Part shown: positions 30,455 to 37,801 of the stretch, piece by piece
Numbering within the stretch: position 1 is the stretch's first letter
Layout: each line of letters starts with the position of its first letter
Origin: Candidatus Cloacimonadota bacterium
GTDB taxonomy: Bacteria > Cloacimonadota > Cloacimonadia > Cloacimonadales > Cloacimonadaceae
Length of the DNA: 40,005 nt
NCBI GenBank assembly: GCA_023228285.1
Contig: JALOBM010000018.1
Coordinates: 1 to 40,005 of the forward strand
Reading direction: 5' to 3'
Program-made: the position numbers and the translations under genes
The notes under the pieces: generated by a model
Told to the model about the DNA's origin: nothing
Seen by the model: the letters and a program-made list of their open reading frames with translations, nothing else
The model's database searches: none

Positions 30455-31195
30455 TTGAAACTCCTTGAAATTCAGAACTTGTATAAAAGCTATGATGGTG
30501 TTTCTTACGCCATCAACGACCTATCCTTTGAGGTGGATGCCACAGATTTCATCGTACTTTTGGGGCTTTCTGGCAGCGGGAAATCCACTCTTTTGCGCTG
30601 CATAAACCGCTTGATCGAGCCCACAAAGGGCGATGTACGCTATGGTGGTGAGTCCATCATAAACCTGAAAGGAAAGGACTTACGACGCTATCGCCGCAAT
30701 ATTGCCATGGTCTTTCAGCAATTCAACCTGATCAAGAATCTTTCAGTGCTCACCAATGTGCTTACCGGTCGCTTGGGCTACCACAATATTGGTTCTGCTT
30801 ATAGCAAAGCTGAAATCGCCGCCGCCATGCAGAATCTGGCGCGGGTGGGTTTGCAGGATTTTGCCAGGAAACAGGTAAAACAGCTTTCTGGAGGACAGCA
30901 GCAACGGGTGGCAATAGCCCGTGCCTTGATGCAGGAACCACGCATCATCCTGGCAGATGAACCGGTTGCCAGCCTGGATCCCGCCACGGCAGATTCCATT
31001 ATGCAATACCTGGCAGAGATAAATAAAGACGGCATCGCCGTAATCTGCTCTTTACACTTCCTTTCACTGGTGCGGCGTTATGGTACCAGAGTGTTGGCGC
31101 TGAAGGACGGAATCAAAGCCTTTGAGGGTCTACCTACGCAGATCGACAAAGCGCGCTTCAAAGAAATCTACGGAGAAGAAGCAGAAGAGATTTAA
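30455..31195 (+). CDS. phnC: PhnC-type ABC transporter ATP-binding protein
   Basis: The 246 residues form a complete ABC ATPase: Walker [10 protein letters not shown] (37-45), Q-loop in MVFQQFNLI, signature LSGGQQQR (from about 144), Walker [13 protein letters not shown] and a switch His in SLHFLSLV. The overall length and segments such as VLTGRLGYH fit the PhnC subfamily. The start codon is TTG at 30455; no ATG or GTG gives a complete N-terminal strand, and aggtgat lies upstream. It should energise uptake together with PhnD and a PhnE permease, which is not present here or immediately downstream. The partner permease must lie elsewhere or be lost. Confidence 0.88.
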   Translation: MKLLEIQNLYKSYDGVSYAINDLSFEVDATDFIVLLGLSGSGKSTLLRCINRLIEPTKGDVRYGGESIINLKGKDLRRYRRNIAMVFQQFNLIKNLSVLTNVLTGRLGYHNIGSAYSKAEIAAAMQNLARVGLQDFARKQVKQLSGGQQQRVAIARALMQEPRIILADEPVASLDPATADSIMQYLAEINKDGIAVICSLHFLSLVRRYGTRVLALKDGIKAFEGLPTQIDKARFKEIYGEEAEEI

Positions 31196-31238
31196 ACCTG
31201 ACAATTGCAATGCTTGAGCCATACCGGTAAATAGCACA

Positions 31239-31294
31239 CAGATTATCAAGTATTGAGGATTGCCGGGTCACCAGGAAATGCGAAGCGTTTTTGT
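31239..31294 (+). repeat. Dispersed repeat with core GTATTGAGGATTGCCG, copy 2
   Basis: Matches 20977-21035 nearly base for base over cagattat...gtattgaggattgccg and ggaaatgcgaagcgttttt, with a short gap between. Sequence after it diverges. Confidence 0.7.
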
Positions 31295-31490
31295 GGGGTG
31301 GTTAAACAGGCCGAAGGCTGTTCCAACAGTGAAGCGAAGCGTAACGTTCACTCTTACCAATGTCCTTCCACTATATTGGCACCTATAATTACTTACCGGG
31401 ATGGGAAATACACATACAAGTGCAACCATGTTAAAAATTATTTAGTTTATCTCCTTGACGAAAAACACTTAGAATAAGAAGTTGGCAGCG

Positions 31491-31657
31491 TCCCCGAGCG
31501 TGCACACCTAACCCCCGTTTAGGGCAAGGCTGTACGCCGATAGGGTGTATCCGGAAACAGATATGCCTTCCAGTGTGAAAAGGAGATACGGACATAGGAA
31601 TTGTATGCCCTGATAAAGTGTGTCTTCCTTTTCACAAAACAACATGAAAAGGAGATA
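31491..31657 (+). promoter_or_regulatory. Candidate RNA switch in the pruA leader (SD sequestration with decoy)
   Basis: TCCTTTTCAC at 31626-31635 can pair perfectly (10 bp) with GTGAAAAGGA at 31575-31584, or (9 bp) with TGAAAAGGA at 31645-31653, which is the pruA ribosome binding site. The two pairings exclude each other. Upstream, GCGTGC/GTACGC (31498-31503 with 31532-31537), ACACC/GGTGT (31504-31508 with 31544-31548) and CCTAA/TTTAGG can form a compact fold. This is the layout of a translational switch; I do not recognise a known riboswitch class. Confidence 0.5.
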
Positions 31658-31659
31658 AC

Positions 31660-33279
31660 ATGTTTTTTAGCGTACCCGTACCCAAAAATGAACCAGTGTT
31701 GACCTATCAGCCTGGTTCTCCTCAACGTCAGCAGCTTCAGAACACTCTGCAAGACTTGTATAACAAGCATATCGAAATCCCCGCAATCATCGGGGGAAAA
31801 GAGGTATATGGTGGAGCCACAGGGAGTTGCATCTGCCCTCATGACCATCAGCACAAACTAGCCACCTATCACAAGGCCGATGAAAAAGAAATCTTGTGCG
31901 CCATCGATGCGGCAGTGAAAGCCCACAAAGACTGGGAAGATATGCCCTTTTATCACCGTTCTGCGATCTTCTTGAAAGCAGCAGAATTACTCTCAACAAA
32001 ATACCGCTTTCTCCTGAATGCAGCAACCATGCTGGGGCAAAGCAAGAATGCGCACCAAGCGGAAATCGATTCGTCTTGTGAACTGATAGATTTCTGGCGT
32101 TTCAATGCCTATTTTGCACAGAAGATATATGAACAGCAGCCCTTAATCTCGCCCAAAGGGGAATGGAACTTTTCTTCATACAGAGCCCTGGAAGGCTTCA
32201 TCTTTGCCCTTACTCCGTTCAATTTCACGGCTATTGCTGGAAATCTGCCCACTGCCCCTGCTTTGATGGGTAACACAGTAGTGTGGAAACCCTCCGGCGC
32301 AGCGGTTTACAGTGGATACTATATAATGAAGATTCTCAAAGAAGCAGGATTGCCGGATGGTGTGATAAACTTCATCCCCGGCTCAGGTGAAACCATCGGA
32401 CAGCACGTGATGCACTCTCCGCATCTTGCTGGGATTCATTTCACAGGCAGTACAAAGGTGTTTAACCATCTATGGAAAACAACAGCAAACAATATTCACC
32501 TGTACAAGTCATATCCCAGAATAGTGGGCGAAACGGGAGGAAAGGATTTCATCTTTGCGCATCCTTCTGCCGATGTTCAAGCCCTTGCCGTGGCCTCACT
32601 GCGAGGAGCCTTTGAGTATCAAGGGCAGAAGTGCAGTGCCGCTTCCCGGCTCTACATTCCACAATCCATCTATGATGAATGGCTGAGCTCCATGAATGAA
32701 ATGCTGGATCAGGTAAAAATGGGTGATGTGCGCGAGTTTGGCAATTTGATTAATGCTGTGATCGATAAAGCAAGCTTCGATAACATAAAAAGTTACATCG
32801 ACTACTCAAAAAATGCCAATGATGCAAGCGTGATCCGCGGTGGTAACTGCGACGATAGTGTGGGCTACTTTGTAGAGCCTACCATCATCAAAGCCGAAAA
32901 TCCACTGTTCAAAACCATGCAGGAAGAAATATTCGGCCCGGTGTTGACCGTGTATGTATATCAGGATGAGGATTTTGAGAAGACATTGGAACTGTGTGAT
33001 AAAACCTCTGTTTATGGACTTACAGGTTCGATCTTCTCTCAGGATCGCACCGCAATCTGTACTGCTTATAATGCCCTGCGACATAGTGCAGGTAATTTCT
33101 ACATCAACGACAAGCCAACCGGTGCTGTTGTAGGTCAACAGCCTTTTGGCGGCGGAAGATCATCCGGAACTAACGATAAAGCGGGTTCTGCCTTGAACCT
33201 GCAACGCTGGATTTCCGCTCGATCCATCAAGGAAAACTTCGTTCCAGCACTTAATTTCGATTATCCATTCATGAAGTAA
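31660..33279 (+). CDS. pruA: L-glutamate gamma-semialdehyde dehydrogenase (1-pyrroline-5-carboxylate dehydrogenase)
   Basis: This NAD(P)-dependent aldehyde dehydrogenase oxidises glutamate semialdehyde, the product of proline and ornithine breakdown, to glutamate. The 539 residues match the long P5CDH group in full: FALTPFNFTAIAGNLPTAPAL for cofactor and substrate binding, FTGSTKVF, the general base Glu291 in VGETGGKDF, the nucleophile Cys325 in YQGQKCSAASR, EEIFGPVLTVYVY and a C-terminal NFYINDKPTGAVVGQQPFGGG segment. The proline dehydrogenase gene is not adjacent. The ribosome binding site aaaaggag is strong but can be masked by an upstream complementary segment (see leader). A hairpin terminator follows the stop. 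Confidence 0.95.
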   Translation: MFFSVPVPKNEPVLTYQPGSPQRQQLQNTLQDLYNKHIEIPAIIGGKEVYGGATGSCICPHDHQHKLATYHKADEKEILCAIDAAVKAHKDWEDMPFYHRSAIFLKAAELLSTKYRFLLNAATMLGQSKNAHQAEIDSSCELIDFWRFNAYFAQKIYEQQPLISPKGEWNFSSYRALEGFIFALTPFNFTAIAGNLPTAPALMGNTVVWKPSGAAVYSGYYIMKILKEAGLPDGVINFIPGSGETIGQHVMHSPHLAGIHFTGSTKVFNHLWKTTANNIHLYKSYPRIVGETGGKDFIFAHPSADVQALAVASLRGAFEYQGQKCSAASRLYIPQSIYDEWLSSMNEMLDQVKMGDVREFGNLINAVIDKASFDNIKSYIDYSKNANDASVIRGGNCDDSVGYFVEPTIIKAENPLFKTMQEEIFGPVLTVYVYQDEDFEKTLELCDKTSVYGLTGSIFSQDRTAICTAYNALRHSAGNFYINDKPTGAVVGQQPFGGGRSSGTNDKAGSALNLQRWISARSIKENFVPALNFDYPFMK

Positions 33280-33291
33280 TAAGTACCACAG

Positions 33292-33320
33292 GGGAAGATG
33301 GCTTGGTCGTCTTCCCTCTT
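33292..33320 (+). terminator. Probable pruA terminator
   Basis: GGGAAGA / TCTTCCC (7 bp, 11-nt loop) followed by tcttt, 12 bases after the stop codon. Confidence 0.65.
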
Positions 33321-33414
33321 TGTGAATTGGAGTGTATTAAAAGCCTCAATGAAAAGCGTCTCAAGATTTATCTTGACAGATGGGCTCCTCCCAAAAAAGT
33401 GGTAGAACATGTGA

Positions 33415-33490
<76 letters not shown>

Positions 33491-33539
33491 TATTTCAGTA
33501 ATAAGAGCGAGAGATAACTCGTTCTTTTTTATAGAGTGT

Positions 33540-33616
33540 GGCGGTGTAGCTCAGCTGGTTAGAGCGTCGGAATCATAATCCGCAGGTCCGGGGTTCAAAT
33601 CCCTGCGCCGCTACCA
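33540..33616 (+). tRNA. tRNA with anticodon CAT, elongator Met most likely
   Basis: 77 bases with CCA. Acceptor GGCGGTG pairs with CGCCGCT (G1-T72 wobble), T8 A9 are canonical, and the anticodon loop is ATCATAA, giving CAT. It lacks the three G-C pairs of the initiator. A tRNA-Ile with lysidine-modified CAU has the same anticodon and cannot be fully excluded. Confidence 0.9.
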
Positions 33617-33626
33617 TATTTTTCTT

Positions 33627-33703
33627 GCGCCAGTAGCTCAGTAGGATAGAGCAGCAGCCTTCTAAGCTGCGGGTCAGGGGTTCGAATCCCTTCTGGCGTG
33701 CCA
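33627..33703 (+). tRNA. tRNA-Arg (anticodon TCT)
   Basis: 77 bases with CCA. Acceptor GCGCCAG / CTGGCGT (G1-T72 wobble), anticodon stem GCAGC/GCTGC with loop CTTCTAA. Confidence 0.95.
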
Positions 33704-33732
33704 GATTACCTTTCTTTATCCACAAACATTGT

Positions 33733-33808
33733 GGTGGGTGTAGTTCAACGGCAGAGCACCGGATTGTGGTTCCGGGCGTTGTGGGTTCAAATCCCATCAC
33801 CCACCCCA
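33733..33808 (+). tRNA. tRNA-His (anticodon GTG)
   Basis: Anticodon stem CCGGA/TCCGG with loop TTGTGGT. The coordinates include the extra G-1, which pairs with C73 as expected for tRNA-His; acceptor GTGGGTG pairs with CACCCAC, and CCA is encoded. Confidence 0.95.
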
Positions 33809-33819
33809 TTTTGATTTCA

Positions 33820-33853
33820 AGGTCTCGGGTTTACAAATCCCAGACCTTTTTTT
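33820..33853 (+). terminator. Terminator of the tRNA run
   Basis: AGGTCT-C-GGG / CCC-AGACCT (one bulged C) with a 9-nt loop, followed by seven T, 11 bases after tRNA-His. Confidence 0.9.
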
Positions 33854-34385
33854 ATATACACGCATAACGCTTTATGAGAGAGAGTTATCTGACGTACAGA
33901 AGTGCCAGATTCATAGGCTATAAAATGCATTGCAGCGAGGTTCTCCCCTGATGTTCAAGCTGTACTGAAGCTGATATAAAGCTGTTATAAAGCAGTGACC
34001 ACTCGATGATCACTCGATGATATCTGCTTCACCACTCCTGAAAGTAAAGGGGTAAAGCTGAATGAGGAGCTGCGTTTACGTCGTCCATGATTCCATTTGA
34101 CCGCGAAATGAATTGCTAAACATAGAGTTGCAATCTCAAATGGACTTTATCTCTAATAAGGCACACAGCTCAAAACACCTATGCTGTCTATCTTATGGCA
34201 AAATAAGTTAAGGGGCGGCGTGGACTTCGGGCAATGTATAAAATCCACTCCTGCTATTGAAGTCCATATGACCATATAACATATAGGTATACAATAAGAT
34301 ACATAAGGTCAAATAAACTTTGCATTATCCAAGATTAGTCCCACTTGTATCTGCGTAATAGATGGTGTGGTTCCTACGCAGGCGC
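33854..34385. other. Gene-free stretch with repeats and inverted repeats
   Basis: No gene supported on either strand. Contents: the third 52-bp element (- orientation), an inverted pair CCATTTGA/TCAAATGG (34093-34100 with 34136-34143) with an inner ATTGC/GCAAT stem, and TGGACTTC/GAAGTCCA (34221-34228 with 34259-34266). The rest is AT-rich and unremarkable. Confidence 0.6.
33973..34024 (-). repeat. 52-bp dispersed intergenic element, copy 3 (inverted)
   Basis: Reverse complement reads gatatcatcgagtg, atcatcgagtg, then gtcactgctttataac and ends ggctttatatc-like (agctttatatc). The 11-bp units are best preserved in this copy, and the flanking ctgatataaa/gctgttataaa continue the 11-bp rhythm. Confidence 0.8.
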
Positions 34386-34420
34386 AAAAAAAGACGGAAC
34401 CGCTATGAAGGGCTCCGTCT
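34386..34420 (-). terminator. Terminator of the mce/kor operon
   Basis: Read on the - strand: AGACGGAGCC / GGTTCCGTCT stem (with one G-T pair), 9-nt loop, followed by seven T. It starts 20 bases after the mce stop. Confidence 0.9.
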
Positions 34421-34439
34421 CTTTCTTATTAGGTGTTTA

Positions 34440-34841
34440 TCAGTGTTTTTCTTTACAGAGTTCGATCAGGACACCACCAGTGGATTTTGGATGCAGGAAG
34501 GCGATATCGGCTCCATGCGCTCCGGGGCGGGGTTCTTTATCGATGAGGCGGATGCCTTCTTCCTCAGATTTTTTGAGAGCATCGGGCAGATCTTCCACTG
34601 CGAAGGCGATATGTTGGATTCCTTCACCTTTTTTCTCGATGAATTTGGCGATAGGGCTTTCTTCGGAAGTAGGTGCCAGTAGTTCAATTCTGGTATTGCC
34701 AACAGGGAAAAAGGCAACTTTTACCATCTGTGAGGGCACTTCCTCAGTTCCTTCCAGGGTGAGGCCCAGCTTTTGGTAAAAGGCGATTCCGGCTTCCAGG
34801 TCTTTCACTGCTATTCCGATGTGGCTGATGTGCTTAACCAT
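34440..34841 (-). CDS. mce: Methylmalonyl-CoA epimerase
   Basis: Mce interconverts (R)- and (S)-methylmalonyl-CoA between the mutase and carboxylase/decarboxylase steps of propionate metabolism. The 133 residues are two glyoxalase-fold repeats: the first starts VKHISHIGIAVKDLE with metal ligand His7, the second IQHIAFAVEDLPDAL with its His, and the C-terminus has VLIELCKEK with the ligand Glu; RIELLAP closes the first repeat. Size and segments (KGEGIQHIAF, PRPGAHGADIAFLHPK) are typical. It is the last gene of the - strand operon, 11 bases after the korC-like gene, which ties it to oxidation of 2-oxo acids yielding propionyl-CoA. Confidence 0.92.
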   Translation of the reverse strand: MVKHISHIGIAVKDLEAGIAFYQKLGLTLEGTEEVPSQMVKVAFFPVGNTRIELLAPTSEESPIAKFIEKKGEGIQHIAFAVEDLPDALKKSEEEGIRLIDKEPRPGAHGADIAFLHPKSTGGVLIELCKEKH

Positions 34842-34852
34842 GCTGTAGTCCT

Positions 34853-35398
34853 TTATTTCTTGTATTCATCGGCCAGCTTGAAGCCAAGCTTCATGGCCTT
34901 GATGTTCATATCTACAAAGGCAGGCTTCACGGTTTCACGCAGCGATGTTTCCAGAGCAGTTTCGCTAACAATCTGGGTTACTTTCACCAGAAAAGCCAGA
35001 GATAGCACGTTCGTGGACATCGTACTGCCCAACTGCTCTTGAGCAATCTCAGTAAAGGGCAGCTCATACGTATTGTCGGCAGCCAGAGCCAGGTTTTTCA
35101 CGAAGGTGGTGTCGATTATCAGGGTACCGGTGTCGCGCAAGTCAAAGAGATACTTGTCGCAAGCTTCCTGTGTAAGGGCGAGCAGGCAATTGAAGTTTGT
35201 GGCTTCGGGGAAATAGATCTCTTTGTCACTGATTATCACGTCTGCGCGGGAGTATCCGCCGCGGGATTCCGGACCGTAACTCTGGGTTTGAGTAACTTTG
35301 TGCTTATCAATTACTGCGGCGCGGGCGAGGATGATGCCGGCCAGGATCAGTCCCTGACCTCCACTGCCGGAGAGACGGATTTCGTAACTCTTGTTCAT
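34853..35398 (-). CDS. korC: 2-oxoacid:ferredoxin oxidoreductase, gamma subunit
   Basis: The 181 residues match the gamma domain of 2-oxoacid:ferredoxin oxidoreductases: IRLSGSGGQGLILAG near the start (CoA-binding region), QTQSYGPESRGGYSRADVI, TNFNCLLALTQEACDKY and a C-terminal helical part. The four-base ATGA overlap with the beta subunit gene shows coupled translation. In this enzyme the gamma subunit takes part in CoA binding while TPP sits in the alpha/beta subunits. The substrate could be 2-oxoglutarate (KorDABC order), or a branched or 2-oxobutyrate-type acid; sequence alone does not decide. Confidence 0.92.
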   Translation of the reverse strand: MNKSYEIRLSGSGGQGLILAGIILARAAVIDKHKVTQTQSYGPESRGGYSRADVIISDKEIYFPEATNFNCLLALTQEACDKYLFDLRDTGTLIIDTTFVKNLALAADNTYELPFTEIAQEQLGSTMSTNVLSLAFLVKVTQIVSETALETSLRETVKPAFVDMNIKAMKLGFKLADEYKK

Positions 35399-36237
35399 TT
35401 ATCCTCCCCTTTCGGAGCCACTCTGGCCACCAGATCGGCATAAGCGGCGCAGAATTCGGGTTTGATGTCCTTGCGCAGAATACCGCGGATGATCTTGCCT
35501 TGCACCTGTTCCGGAGGAAGCTTGTCCACAGCTGCCAAAGGAATGGAGTTGTCCCTGAATTCCTTCATCATCTGCGGAGCTCCGCCCTTTTTATTGAGGC
35601 GTCCGAAGATAACGGGGCAAGCGGAGATTATTTCCAGCAAAGAGAATCCGGGATGTTCCAGAGAAGCTTGAATGTAATTCTGCATTTCCTGTACGTGGAA
35701 GGCTGTGGTGCGGGCAACGAAAGAGGCGCCGGCGCCCATTGCCAGCTCACAGATGTTGAAATCAGGCTCGATATTGCCATAAGGAGCGGTGGTGGCGATG
35801 GCATCATGCGGCGTGGTAGGTGAACATTGACCGCCGGTCATGCCATAGATGTTGTTGTTGATCAAGATCACGCTGAGGTCGAGGTTTCTGCGGGCAGCGT
35901 GAATCAGGTGGTTTCCGCCGATCGCGGTGCAGTCTCCGTCTCCGGTGATCACAATCACCTTCATGTAAGGTTTATGCATCTTGATCCCTGTTGCAAAGGC
36001 GATGGAACGTCCATGCAGGGTATGCAGAGTGTTGAGGTCTATATAGACCGGCATACGGGAGGAGCAGCCGATTCCGGAAACCATCACGATGTCGTCGCGG
36101 TTCAGATTCAGGGAGGCAATGGCGCGGATAATGGCGCCCAGTACTATGCCATTGCTGCATCCGGCGCACCACACGTGAGGGAACTTCTTGTCGTGGCGCA
36201 GGTATTGATGTACTATTTTTTGCGGGATATTAGCCAT
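35395..36237 (-). CDS. korB: 2-oxoacid:ferredoxin oxidoreductase, beta (TPP-binding) subunit
   Basis: The 280 residues carry the TPP-binding core: HVWCAGCSNGIVLGAIIRA, SGIGCSSRMPVYID, LHGRSIAFATGIKM, ITGDGDCTAIGGNHLIHAARR with the metal-binding GDGD...N motif, and NNNIYGMTGGQCSPTTP. This pattern fits the 2-oxoglutarate-type beta subunits (CxGC plus GMTGGQ.SPTTP) better than pyruvate-specific ones. It starts one base after the end of korA and overlaps korC by four bases. The reaction releases CO2, forms acyl-CoA and reduces ferredoxin. Confidence 0.93.
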   Translation of the reverse strand: MANIPQKIVHQYLRHDKKFPHVWCAGCSNGIVLGAIIRAIASLNLNRDDIVMVSGIGCSSRMPVYIDLNTLHTLHGRSIAFATGIKMHKPYMKVIVITGDGDCTAIGGNHLIHAARRNLDLSVILINNNIYGMTGGQCSPTTPHDAIATTAPYGNIEPDFNICELAMGAGASFVARTTAFHVQEMQNYIQASLEHPGFSLLEIISACPVIFGRLNKKGGAPQMMKEFRDNSIPLAAVDKLPPEQVQGKIIRGILRKDIKPEFCAAYADLVARVAPKGEDK

Positions 36238-36238
36238 C

Positions 36239-37474
36239 TCAACTTACCTCCTTGATCTTGCGCAGAATGTCGTTGGGTGTGATCAACTGACCGTTTACCC
36301 TCTGAATGCTAAGCACATTGCTGTCGCTCTTGTCTTTTGTAAGGCGGCGTATCTCGTTAATCAGCTGGCCTTGATTGAGTTCGGGGACAATCACGGTCTC
36401 AACATTGCGCAGCATTTTGCGCACGGCGTCATCCGGGAATGGCCAAATGGTAAGCGGGCGCAGAAGTCCTACTTTGATGCCTTCATAACGAGCTATGGCA
36501 ATAGCTCCCTTGGCGGCACGGGCAGTAATACCTGCCGCGAAGATGGCGATCTTGGCATCGTCCATTTCGTGGCTTTCGATCTGCACGAGGTCCCGGATAT
36601 TGTAAGAGATCTTTTTGCGCAGACGCTCCATCATCTCGGCGGCTTCGCTGCTCTTGTTTGTGGGGAAACCGTGGGCATCGTGGGTGAGCCCGGTTACATG
36701 GAACCTGTAGCCTTCGCCATAACTGGCCAGGGGCGACAGGTATTTTTGGTTTTCATCATAGTGTTTATACCAGTGCGGAGGCACTGTGGGTTTGATTCGG
36801 TTGATTACTCTCACATTTGCCAAATCAGGCAGGCGTACGGACTCACGCATGTGTCCCAGGACTTCATCCAGAAGCAGGATTACGCAGGTGCGGTATTTTT
36901 CGGCCAGGTTTACGGCACGGATGGTGAGTTCATAGCTTTCTTTTACACTATCCGGATACAGCACGATGGCCGGGGAATCGCCATGAGAACCCCAGCGGGC
37001 TTGCATGATGTCGGCCTGAGCGGGGCTGGTCGGCATTCCGGTGGAGGGGCCCATGCGTTGCACGTTCACTACCACACAAGGTGTCTCGGTGATCTTGGCA
37101 AAGCCGATACCTTCTTGCATGAGGGAGAAGCCCGGGCCGCTGGTGGCGGTAAGAGACTTGGCTCCGGCAAGAGAGGCACCTGTGATGGCGCAGATGGAGG
37201 CGATTTCATCTTCCATCTGGATAAACACGCCATTGCGCTTTGGAAGCTCAGCAGCCAATATCTCGGCAATCTCGGTAGAAGGAGTAATGGGATATCCGGC
37301 AAAGAAATTCACGCCGGCATCCAAAGCTCCATAGGCTACGGCTTCGTTACCTTGCATGATTACGGTCTTGCGTTCGCGAGTGTTTTGTAGTTCGTTGATC
37401 TTGCTTTCCACTTTGACCGCAGTTTCGGCTTTCTTCGTGGATTTTGCGACCTTACTTGTTTCTTTCATCAACAT
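36239..37474 (-). CDS. korA: 2-oxoacid:ferredoxin oxidoreductase, alpha subunit
   Basis: The start is placed at the ATG whose A is shared with the korD stop (TGATG), five bases after aaggag; a GTG one codon earlier is badly spaced. The about 411 residues begin with a Lys/Glu-rich extension (about 1-36) not usual in KorA, followed by the canonical MQGNEAVAYGALDAGVNFF, YPITPSTEIAE, QMEDEIASICAITGASLAG, TSGPGFSLM and MGPSTGMPTSPAQAD segments of the pyrimidine-binding domain, then the C-terminal domain (AIFAAGITARAAKGAI, GLLRPLTIWPFPDD). The function is shared with KorB, KorC and KorD. The extension might guide assembly; this is a guess. Confidence 0.92.
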   Translation of the reverse strand: MLMKETSKVAKSTKKAETAVKVESKINELQNTRERKTVIMQGNEAVAYGALDAGVNFFAGYPITPSTEIAEILAAELPKRNGVFIQMEDEIASICAITGASLAGAKSLTATSGPGFSLMQEGIGFAKITETPCVVVNVQRMGPSTGMPTSPAQADIMQARWGSHGDSPAIVLYPDSVKESYELTIRAVNLAEKYRTCVILLLDEVLGHMRESVRLPDLANVRVINRIKPTVPPHWYKHYDENQKYLSPLASYGEGYRFHVTGLTHDAHGFPTNKSSEAAEMMERLRKKISYNIRDLVQIESHEMDDAKIAIFAAGITARAAKGAIAIARYEGIKVGLLRPLTIWPFPDDAVRKMLRNVETVIVPELNQGQLINEIRRLTKDKSDSNVLSIQRVNGQLITPNDILRKIKEVS

Positions 37475-37773
37475 CACTTCTCCTTCGCTCCGGTGATGGC
37501 AAAATCAGGACATAAGCGATCACAGGTTTCGCAATGGATACATTTTTCCGGAGCTTGCACATAGGGAGAGCCATCGCTCTTCAATCCCAGGCATCCGGTA
37601 GGGCAGAATGCGACGCAAATGCCGCATTTCTTGCACCAATTGTAATAGATCAATACGGGGGAGTCCTTCTCTCCGGGGGCTTTGACTTCGGTGGGTTCCA
37701 CCTCCATCTTGGCCAGAGTGTCTTCCTCTTTGATGATCATGCCCATACGGTCTTTAATGACTTTGTTGGACAT
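37474..37773 (-). CDS. korD: 2-oxoacid:ferredoxin oxidoreductase, delta subunit (two [4Fe-4S])
   Basis: A 99-residue ferredoxin-like protein with two full cluster motifs, CKKCGICVAFCP and CIHCETCDRLCP, preceded by a 45-residue N-terminal region containing a run of charged residues. Order korD-korA-korB-korC matches the DABC arrangement. A ggaggaat site precedes the ATG. It passes electrons from the TPP centre to free ferredoxin. Confidence 0.93.
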   Translation of the reverse strand: MSNKVIKDRMGMIIKEEDTLAKMEVEPTEVKAPGEKDSPVLIYYNWCKKCGICVAFCPTGCLGLKSDGSPYVQAPEKCIHCETCDRLCPDFAITGAKEK

Positions 37774-37801
37774 TATTCCTCCAGTTTATTATATGAGTGT
37801 G

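Larger units (their letters stand above)
31196..31659. other. Gene-free stretch with repeat and structured pruA leader
   Basis: No gene is supported. The left part holds a copy of a dispersed repeat (31239-31294); the right part, from about 31485, has several complementary segments and two copies of the word tgaaaaggagata and appears to be a structured 5' leader for pruA. Confidence 0.55.

Noticed and set aside
33573..33809. A 78-residue - strand frame over the tRNA genes
   Set aside because: It is the well-known spurious translation of antisense tRNA sequence (GFEPTT/GFEPRT type repeats).
36371..37390. Long open frame on the + strand opposite korA
   Set aside because: Antisense to a clearly recognised enzyme subunit; the composition is a mirror of the korA codons.
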